Shown: positions 1-4,874 of the stretch, piece by piece
How the letters are laid out: every line of letters begins with the position of its first letter
How positions within the stretch are numbered: the stretch's first letter is position 1
Origin: Pseudofrankia asymbiotica
Lineage (GTDB): Bacteria; Actinomycetota; Actinomycetes; Frankiales; Frankiaceae
Reading direction: 5' to 3'
NCBI RefSeq assembly: GCF_001983105.1
Contig: NZ_MOMC01000083.1
Span: 27,345-32,975, forward strand
DNA: 5,631 nt
Notes under the pieces: generated by a model
What the model was told of the DNA's origin: nothing
Seen by the model: only the letters and a program-made list of their open reading frames with translations
The model's database searches: none
Made by a program: the position numbers and the translations under genes

Positions 1-48
1 CATGGCCGATCGCCTGGACTGACTGCACGGTCGGGTCGTCTCCTTCGT

Positions 49-75
49 GGAAGGGTCACGAGAGGTGACCTTTCC
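49..75. terminator. Strong 11-bp stem-loop, possible terminator or operator
   Basis: GGAAGGGTCAC (49-59) and GTGACCTTTCC (65-75) are inverted repeats separated by a 5-base loop (60-64). Ten of eleven pairs are Watson-Crick and the other (53/71) is a G-T wobble. The stem lies 27 bases after a possible plus-strand stop at 20-22 and about 200 bases beyond the stop of the minus-strand operon, so it may terminate one or both converging transcripts. There is no good T-run after the stem, but actinobacterial terminators often lack one. The core GGTCAC-N5-GTGACC also resembles a dimeric regulator site, so an operator is the main alternative. Confidence 0.45.
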
Positions 76-223
76 AGTTTGCGTCAACGGCGGCAGCTGC
101 CGGAAATTCCCGTTTTGAATACTGGCGATCCGCACCGTGAATGTCCGCTGGCGGCGCCGGCCGCCGTAGCGGGGCACGCTGCTGCTACTCGCCGACAGGC
201 CGACGGCGGGTGCTCCCCCACCC

Positions 224-239
224 GGCGCCGCGCGGCGCC
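224..239. terminator. 16-bp perfect palindrome just after the minus-strand operon
   Basis: GGCGCCGC and GCGGCGCC form a perfect 16-base palindrome, 31 bases beyond the TGA at 273-271 that ends the hydrolase on the minus strand. A second short stem, GGCGGC/GCCGCC with a 4-base loop, lies at 150-165. The position directly downstream of the last operon gene suits a GC-rich intrinsic terminator without a U-tract. Such palindromes also arise by chance at this GC content, so the call rests mainly on position. Confidence 0.3.
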
Positions 240-270
240 CCAGCGTCCGGCGCCAGGCGGCGGGTGGCGC

Positions 271-1244
271 TCACACCGCCTCCCGCACGCAGACGTTGCG
301 CTGGGCGCCGAGGCCGGCGATGGCCGTTCGCATGACGTCCCCGGGCCGCAGCCATCGCTTCCAGTACCCCCGTTGCCGGCCGGGCTGCCGGTGAGAATCA
401 GGTCCCCGGGGAAGAGGGTGGTAGCCGCCGACGCCTCGGCGATGAGGGTCGGCAGGTCGAACAGCATGTTGCGGGGCGCGTCCCGCTGGAGGCACCGGTC
501 GTTCAGCTCGAAGGTGATCTCCAGGTCCCGGTGGTCGGGAATCTGGTCGGCGGGCACCACGAACGGACCGGTCGGCAGGAACGTCGGGCGGTTCTTGGCC
601 CGCGTCCAGTCCCCGCCCAGCGGCCGGTGCTCCGCGGGGAACTGCAGATCGCGGGCGCTGATGTCGTTGCACACCGTGTAGCCCGCGGCGTGTTCCATCG
701 CCCGCTCGCGGGGGACCCGGCGGGCCGTCCGGCCGATGACCACGGCCAGCTCCGCCTCCCAGTCGACCTGCGCGGCCTCCGGGGGCAGCAGGACGTCGTC
801 GTCCGGGCCGCAGATCGCCGCGGGCAGGCCGCTGAAGAGGAACGGACTGCCCCGGCGGGCGCGCTCGTCCATGAGCTCCTCGGCCGCGCGGCGCAGCTCC
901 TCGTCGGTGCGATGGTCGTCCACGGCGCGCCCGGAGATGATGATCTCGGCGACGTGGGAGCGGTAGTTGGCGCCGGCCTGCAGGATCTGCCGGGGATCGA
1001 CCGGCGGGAGGACGCGCAGGTCGGCGACGGGGACCCCGTCGGGCGGCGCCGTCCGGCGGGCCAGCTCGGCCAGCCACGGGTGCGCCCCGGCCCAGTCGTC
1101 GAACAGGGCCCGGATCGTCGGCTCGCCCTTGACGGGCCCGTCCGGTCGTAGGCGGATGACCCGCGCACCGACCGCCACGCCGGTGAACTGGCCCATCTCG
1201 TCCTCGAACCGGCCGAGAGCCCATCCCTCCACTCGGCGTTCCAT
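271..1244 (-). CDS. Fumarylacetoacetate hydrolase (FAH) family protein, frameshifted near the C-terminus
   Basis: FAH-superfamily enzymes cleave or isomerise fumarylpyruvate-like and other ring-fission products using a divalent metal. The ATG at 1244-1242 is preceded by AAGGA about 8 bases upstream. Visible family landmarks are GANYRSHVAE (91-100, with the catalytic-type His97 and Glu100), DWEAELAVVIG (161-171, Glu163 and Glu165 as metal ligands), NDISARD (193-199, Asp194 as third acidic ligand), KNRPTFLPTGP (217-227) and GDLILTGSPAGNGG (280-293). At codon 293 the frame is lost in a five-base C run (plus strand 367-371). One extra base restores YWKRWLRPGDVM...GLGAQRNVCVREAV and TGA at 273-271, giving 324 residues, a normal length. 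Uncorrected, the frame runs out to 84 with a meaningless tail. Last gene of the minus-strand operon; its ATG overlaps the previous stop (TGATG). The exact substrate cannot be read from sequence. Confidence 0.88.
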
Positions 1245-1324
1245 CACGCCTGTCCTTCCCCGCCGGGGTGAGATCCGGAAGTCCCCGGCCGCGGGCCCCC
1301 TCCGGCTGTCGCTTCGGTGGTCAT
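1244..1324 (-). CDS. 26-codon mini-ORF bridging the enolase and hydrolase genes
   Basis: Too short for routine gene calling. It starts at ATG 1324-1322, which overlaps the enolase stop as ATGA, and ends with TGA 1246-1244, which overlaps the hydrolase start as TGATG. The peptide begins MTTEATAGGG and ends GGEGQA, is rich in Gly and Pro, and has no recognisable fold. The perfect overlaps at both ends suggest either a translational-coupling mini-cistron that carries ribosomes from enolase to hydrolase, or the two ends of a larger gene that has lost its middle by an internal deletion, as other genes of this operon appear to have done. A chance ORF is the third possibility, as the hydrolase has its own ribosome binding site. 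Confidence 0.25.
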   Translation of the reverse strand: MTTEATAGGGPRPGTSGSHPGGEGQA

Positions 1325-2478
1325 GTCGCGCTCCTGAGCGCCCCGCGCCCCGCGTACTCGGCCCGGCTGCCCAGCTCGGTCTCCAGACGCAGCAGCCGGT
1401 TCCACTTCGCGGTCCGTTCCGAGCGGGTGGTCGAGCCCACCTTGATCTGGCCCGTGCGCCAGCCGACGGCCAGGTCGGCGAGCCAGTCGTCCTCGGTCTC
1501 ACCGGACCGGGCCGACAGCACGGTGGCGTAGCCGGCGGCCTGGGCGCGGCGGATGACGGCGCGGGCGGTGTCGAGCGTGCCGATCTGGTTCGGCTTGACC
1601 AGGCCGGCGTTCGCCACGCCCTCCCGGATGCCGCGCTCCAGCCGCTCCGGGTTGGTGACGAACAGGTCGTCGCCGAGCAGCTGGCGACCGGCCAGCCGCC
1701 GGGTGCCGGCGCGCCACGCTGGCCAGTCGTCCTCCGCCAGCGCGTCCTCGACGGAGACTATGGGGTAGGTGGCGCACCAGTCGGCCAGCTCCGCGACCAG
1801 CTCCCGCGCCGTGAGGACCCGGTTCTCGGCGGCGAGCACGTAGCGGCCGTCAGCGCGGACGAACTGGGTGGCGGCGACGTCGATGGCGATGCCGACGTCC
1901 TCGCCCGGCCGCAGGCCCGCTCGCTCGATACCGGCGACCAGCACGTCGAGCCCCGCGCGGTTGGTCGCCAGCAGCGGACCGAGGCCGCCCTCGTCCGCGA
2001 CCAGCGCCACCGGCAGGCCGCGGGAGGTGAGCTCGTCGGCGGTACCGGCGCGCACCCGTGACGCCCACTCGATCGCCGCCGTGAACGAACCGGCGCCGAG
2101 CGGAACGGCGAGGAAGTCCTGCACGTCGATCGAGCGGCCCGAGTGCGCCCCGCCGGAGATGATGTTGATCATCGGCAGCGGCGGCAGCGGCGCGGCGCCG
2201 TCGTCGGCGACGGCCTCGTACAGCGCGATACCACGGGCCGCCGCGGCGGCGAGCGCGGCCGCGATCGAGACACCGAGGGTGGCGTTGGCGCCGAGCCGGC
2301 CGAGGTCCGGGGTGCCATCGAGCGTCCGCAACAGCGTGTCGAGGGCCGTCTGGTCGAGGGCGTCGACGCCGCGGACAGCGCCGGCGATCTCGCCGACCAC
2401 ACCCGCCACGGCCCGGCGGACGCCGTTGCCGCCGTAGCGGTCGTCACCGTCGCGCAGCTCGCGGGCCTCGTGCCGGCC
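1321..2478 (-). pseudogene. 5'-truncated enolase (phosphopyruvate hydratase) paralogue
   Basis: Enolase interconverts 2-phosphoglycerate and phosphoenolpyruvate. Family sequence begins abruptly at GRHEARELRDGD (from about 2478) and runs in frame to TGA at 1323-1321. About the first 50 residues, including the SGAST loop with its catalytic serine, are gone. An in-frame TGA lies at 2514-2512. The first conventional start is a GTG at 2409 with no visible ribosome binding site, which would give 362 residues against about 425 for the family. Counting from that GTG: GGAHSG (86-91), ADEGG (138-142, Glu140), AIDVAA (175-180, Asp177), SVEDALAEDDW (219-229, Glu221), GDDLF (246-250, Asp247), LVKPNQIGT (Lys272) and QIKVGS (Lys323) match the metal and catalytic positions. 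The usual SHRSGETED reads SARSGETED (Ala300 at the yeast His373 position), and QEF reads QDF (Asp98 at the yeast Glu168 position). It was therefore probably a diverged paralogue even before truncation, and is probably not the housekeeping enolase. Confidence 0.82.
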
Positions 2479-2515
2479 AGGCGTAGTCGGTGACCAGCAC
2501 GCGCCGGGCGGTCAT
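2444..2515 (-). pseudogene. Remnant of a D-2-hydroxyacid dehydrogenase start
   Basis: The ATG at 2515-2513 opens a frame reading MTARRVLVTDYAWP, which resembles the N-terminal beta strand of D-isomer-specific 2-hydroxyacid dehydrogenases (a VLVTDY-W-P start is common there). After TGGCCG the sequence becomes enolase in another frame, so this frame ends at TGA 2446-2444 after 23 codons. Intact members exceed 300 residues, so nearly the whole gene is missing. The start overlaps the preceding stop as ATGA. The family match rests on about 13 residues and is moderate; the truncation is clear from the adjoining enolase homology. Confidence 0.5.
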
Positions 2516-2703
2516 GGTCGCCGCCACGGGCGGATCCCGCGCGCCTTCGGCCCGGCGGCGAGGCGGTCGCTGCCGCCGCGCGGCTCGATGATCACGTCCG
2601 GGGTGGGCCGCGGCGCCCGGGCCGGCGCATCGGCGACGGTGCCCTCGTCGACAAGGACCGCCAGACTCGGACCGTCGTCCGCCCGGCATCGGACGATCTT
2701 CAT
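2512..2703 (-). pseudogene. 63-codon remnant at operon head, possibly an FAH-family N-terminus
   Basis: The ATG at 2703-2701 follows a near-perfect AAGGAGG (complement of 2708-2714) four bases upstream, the best ribosome binding site in the window, so this was the first gene of the minus-strand operon. The peptide starts MKIVRCRADDGPSLAVLVDE, like the N-terminal domain of many FAH-family hydrolases, then continues with an Ala/Pro/Arg-rich stretch (PDVIIEPRGGSDRLAAG and a basic tail) that I do not recognise. Its TGA (2514-2512) overlaps the next ATG. At 63 residues it is far shorter than an FAH protein (250-330), which suggests an internal deletion or frame loss. A genuine small protein of unknown function is the alternative. 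An upstream in-frame start at 2766 is unlikely because it lacks the ribosome binding site. Confidence 0.45.
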
Positions 2704-2862
2704 CGCGCCTCCTTGGGATCTCCAGGACGCTAGGCTGGCCGGCCGGCCGCCGGAAATGCACGACATGGTTGGCTACGATTCGCGTGGATGATGCGGGCCA
2801 CGCTCGGCCGGCGGTGCACCCTCTGCTCGAGCATTCGCCTCCGTCGCCGGTGAGGAGCGCAG
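2704..2862. promoter_or_regulatory. Divergent control region between the catabolic operon and the LysR gene
   Basis: This 159-base gap lies between two outward-reading start codons, the classic place for LysR-type regulator binding and for two promoters. For the minus strand, TTCCGG, 17 bases and TAGCGT (complement of 2750-2755 and 2727-2732) is a weak promoter candidate 24 bases before the operon start codon. For the plus strand, TACGAT at 2774-2779 is a plausible -10 hexamer without a convincing -35. A GC-rich GGCCGGCCGGCC tract (2737-2748) sits inside the minus-strand promoter spacer. I found no clear T-N11-A or nod-box-like site. Confidence 0.5.
2824..2833. promoter_or_regulatory. TGCTCGAGCA palindrome upstream of the LysR gene
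   Basis: A perfect 10-base palindrome, TGCTCGAGCA, lies 29 bases before the GTG of the regulator gene and downstream of the candidate plus-strand -10 at 2774-2779. That is a position where an autoregulatory operator could act. It is short, and XhoI-like CTCGAG cores are common in high-GC DNA, so it may be incidental. Confidence 0.2.
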
Positions 2863-3813
2863 GTGAAACTGCAGCAGGTCGATCTCAATCTGTTGGTCGT
2901 TCTCGACGCGTTGCTACGCGAGGGGAACGTCACCCGGGCCGCCGAGCGGCTGCACATGTCGCAGTCGGCCACCAGCACCGCGCTGGCGCGACTGCGCAAG
3001 GTCCTCGGCGACGAGCTGCTGGTGAAGAACGGTCGGCATCTGCGGTTCACCCCGCGAGCCGAGTCGCTGATCAACCCGGTGCGGGACGTGCTCGCCGCGA
3101 TCGACCAGTCCATCGTCTGCCCACCCGGCTTCGACCCGGACAACGACCACCGGGTCTTCACGATCTACGTCAGCGACTACGTCGAGGTCACCCTGGTCCG
3201 TTCGCTGCTGGGACGGCTGGCGGGGCTCAACACCGGCCTGCGCATAGACGTCGCCCCGGTGCCAGCGCGTTACGTCAGTGCCCTGCGGCGCGACGAGGCC
3301 GACCTCGCGGTGCTGCCGGACCGCCTGGTAGACACCGCCGACCTCGACGACTGCGTGCGCGTCCAGGTCATTTCCGACCGTGTCGTCGGGGCTGTCTGGA
3401 GCGGCCACCCCGCGGCCGGGGGACGGCTTGACGCGGACGTCCTGAGCAGCTTCCCCTACCTGCAGTACCAGACCGCCGGCGGCAGGGGCCTCGTCGAGGA
3501 CGACCTCGACGAGGCCGGCATCAGCCGTCGGGTGGAGGCGGTGGCCAGCAGCTTCGTCGGCATGCTGTTCATGCTCGCCGGCACCCACCTCGTCGCCCTG
3601 ACGCAGGAGCGCCTCGCCCGGCGCGTGGCGCAGGCCGCCGACATCGTCCTGCTCGAGCCGGACTTCCCGCTGGCCCCCCTGCACCAGTCCGTCTTCTGGC
3701 GCAACCGCCGCGGCCGGGACTCCGGCCATGCGTGGCTGCGCGAGCAGCTTCTCGCGGTGGCGGCCGATACCGCGGGGCCTGGTGCCGTCGCCGCGGAACC
3801 CAGCCATCGGTGA
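2863..3813 (+). CDS. LysR-type transcriptional regulator, NahR/NodD/PcpR-like
   Basis: A 316-residue DNA-binding regulator, normal length for the LysR family. The GTG at 2863 is chosen because GAGGAG (2852-2857) lies five bases upstream and the protein then starts at the usual LysR position. Residues 1-65 form the winged helix-turn-helix: VDLNLLVVLDALLRE, then NVTRAAERLHMSQSATSTALARL region (22-44) and the wing DELLVKNGRHLRFTPRA. The DLNLLVVLDALL opening and SQSA-S-ALARLR pattern are typical of the subgroup with NahR, NodD and PcpR, many of which answer to aromatic inducers. The rest is the effector-binding domain with the usual VFTIYVSDYVEV and DLAVLPDRL segments. It faces the minus-strand operon across a divergent control region and precedes the reductase by 16 bases, so it could control both directions (inference). 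The inducer is unknown. Confidence 0.93.
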   Translation: MKLQQVDLNLLVVLDALLREGNVTRAAERLHMSQSATSTALARLRKVLGDELLVKNGRHLRFTPRAESLINPVRDVLAAIDQSIVCPPGFDPDNDHRVFTIYVSDYVEVTLVRSLLGRLAGLNTGLRIDVAPVPARYVSALRRDEADLAVLPDRLVDTADLDDCVRVQVISDRVVGAVWSGHPAAGGRLDADVLSSFPYLQYQTAGGRGLVEDDLDEAGISRRVEAVASSFVGMLFMLAGTHLVALTQERLARRVAQAADIVLLEPDFPLAPLHQSVFWRNRRGRDSGHAWLREQLLAVAADTAGPGAVAAEPSHR

Positions 3814-3829
3814 CGCGGGTCGCATCCTG

Positions 3830-4764
3830 ATGCCCGGCGCTGTGGACGCCGGCCGCGACGTGGTCGTCACCCGGATCCGGCCGGTCGCGGACCGGATCGT
3901 CGAGGTCGTGCTGGCCGCCGCGGACGGCGGACGACTCGCGCGCTGGGCGCCCGGGGCTCACGTCGACCTCGTGCTCCCCACCGGCGCGACCCGGCCGTAC
4001 TCGTTGGCGGGCGACCCCGGGGACCGTGCCTGGCGCCTCCTGGTGGCCAGGCCCGAGCGCGGCGGTGGCGTCTCGGCCCATGTGCACGACGTTCTGCGCG
4101 CCGGGGACCGGCTGCGGGTGCGCGGGCCGCGTGACCTGTTCCCGCTCGGCGGCGGCGCCCGTTTCCTGTTCCTCGGTGCCGGCGCTGGGATCGCGCCGCT
4201 GCTGCCCATGGTCCGGCTGGTCCGGGCCGCCCGCGTCCACCCCTGGTCGCTGCTGTTCGTGGACCGGTCCACGCGGCACCTGGAGCTGCGCCGGGAGGTC
4301 GAGGACCTGGGCCCCGACGCCCGGGTGGTGCCAGGGCGACCGGCGGTCCTGCGGATGCTCGCCGCCGCGCCGGCCGGGACGGCCGTCTACGCCTGCGGCG
4401 GCAGTGGCTTCGTCGCGGCGGTGGCGCGCGCGGTCCCGGCCGGCGTCGAGCCGCACCGCCAGGCCTTCGACGCGCCGGCTCGGGACGCCAGCGCCGGGCA
4501 CCGGTACGAGGTCGTGCTGGCGCGACGCGGTGACCGCCTGTGGGTGGAGCCCGGAACTCCCCTTGTCACCGCCCTGCACCAGGCCGGCGTCGGCGTCCCG
4601 GTGTCGTGCGGCGCGGGCCTGTGCGGCGCCTGCGTCGCGCGGGTGCTCGACGGCGCGGTGGAGCACCGGGACTCCATCCTTCGAGCCGCCGAACGCTCGG
4701 CGGGGCAGCAGATCGTCACCTGCGTCTCTGCCGCCGGGGGGACCGGCTCGTCCTCGACCTGTGA
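3830..4764 (+). CDS. PDR/VanB-type oxidoreductase (flavin, NAD(P), 2Fe-2S), frameshifted at its end
   Basis: This is the electron-transfer partner of a Rieske-type oxygenase: it passes electrons from NAD(P)H through a flavin to a plant-type [2Fe-2S] centre. From ATG 3830 the flavin motif RPYSLAG is at 55-61, the nucleotide-binding FLGAGAGIAPLLPM at 114-127, YACGGSGF at 187-194, and the ferredoxin cysteines at 260, 265, 268 and 298 (Cys-x4-Cys-x2-Cys-x29-Cys). The order FMN, NAD, Fe-S is that of phthalate dioxygenase reductase and vanillate demethylase reductase. At codon 304, in the six-G run 4736-4741, the frame is lost; one extra G gives DRLVLDL and TGA at 4762-4764, the usual C-terminus and a normal 311 residues. 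Uncorrected, the frame runs to 5227 across the dioxygenase gene. No good ribosome binding site is visible; GTG 3842 is an alternative start. Probably co-transcribed with the LysR gene. No oxygenase partner is in the window. Confidence 0.9.
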
Positions 4765-4874
4765 TTCGGGTCATCGGCGGCGTCAATCCCTGAAATCGCG
4801 GCTGCGCATTTCCGCCTGCCGCCTCCGATTTCTATGGTCGTCCCAGCGGCATGCGCATCTCCTGGAGGAGCATC
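4765..4874 (+). promoter_or_regulatory. Intergenic region and possible promoter of the dioxygenase gene
   Basis: The 110-base gap before the dioxygenase contains TTCCGC (4810-4815), 17 bases, and TATGGT (4833-4838), a plausible actinobacterial promoter that would leave a leader of about 30 bases. An imperfect direct repeat, TGCGCATTTCC at 4803-4813 and TGCGCATCTCC at 4852-4862, flanks this candidate, one copy overlapping the -35 and the other just downstream of the expected transcription start. Such a pair could bind a regulator, but it may be coincidental. Confidence 0.3.

Larger units (their letters stand above)
1..270. other. Left flank without a convincing gene
   Basis: I see no family-recognisable protein in this stretch. 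Frames are open on both strands, as expected at this GC content, but their translations are Arg/Pro/Ala-rich and featureless. A plus-strand frame ends with TGA at 20-22 after the codons for MADRLD, which could be the tail of a gene entering from the left. Alternatively, AAGGAG on the minus strand (complement of 40-45), 11 bases before a GTG at 28-26, could start a gene leaving to the left. The two readings are mutually exclusive in spirit, and neither can be tested with the few codons visible. The rest is palindrome-rich sequence downstream of the minus-strand operon, including the 12-bp perfect palindrome CGGCAGCTGCCG at 91-102. Confidence 0.5.

Noticed and set aside
84..365. C-terminal tail of the uncorrected hydrolase frame
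   Set aside because: The neighbouring frame in 271-366 encodes the real FAH C-terminus, so the tail is a frameshift product.
1245..1502. 86-codon N-terminal extension of the hydrolase frame
   Set aside because: It overlaps the C-terminal coding part of the enolase, and the internal ATG at 1244 has a ribosome binding site and the expected family length.
967..2061. Long plus-strand open frame of 364 codons
   Set aside because: It lies opposite the FAH hydrolase and the enolase, both with clear family motifs; the translation is Arg/Gly/Gln-rich without a fold. It is a high-GC shadow frame.
2737..2748. GGCCGGCCGGCC tract as a repeat element or operator
   Set aside because: It is too short and simple to separate from background in DNA of this composition.
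2914..3870. Minus-strand open frame of 318 codons
   Set aside because: It is antisense to the LysR gene; no recognisable motif.
3569..4786. Long minus-strand open frame of 405 codons
   Set aside because: It is antisense to the end of the LysR gene and the whole reductase, whose cofactor motifs are unmistakable; the composition is Gly/Arg/Pro/His-rich noise.
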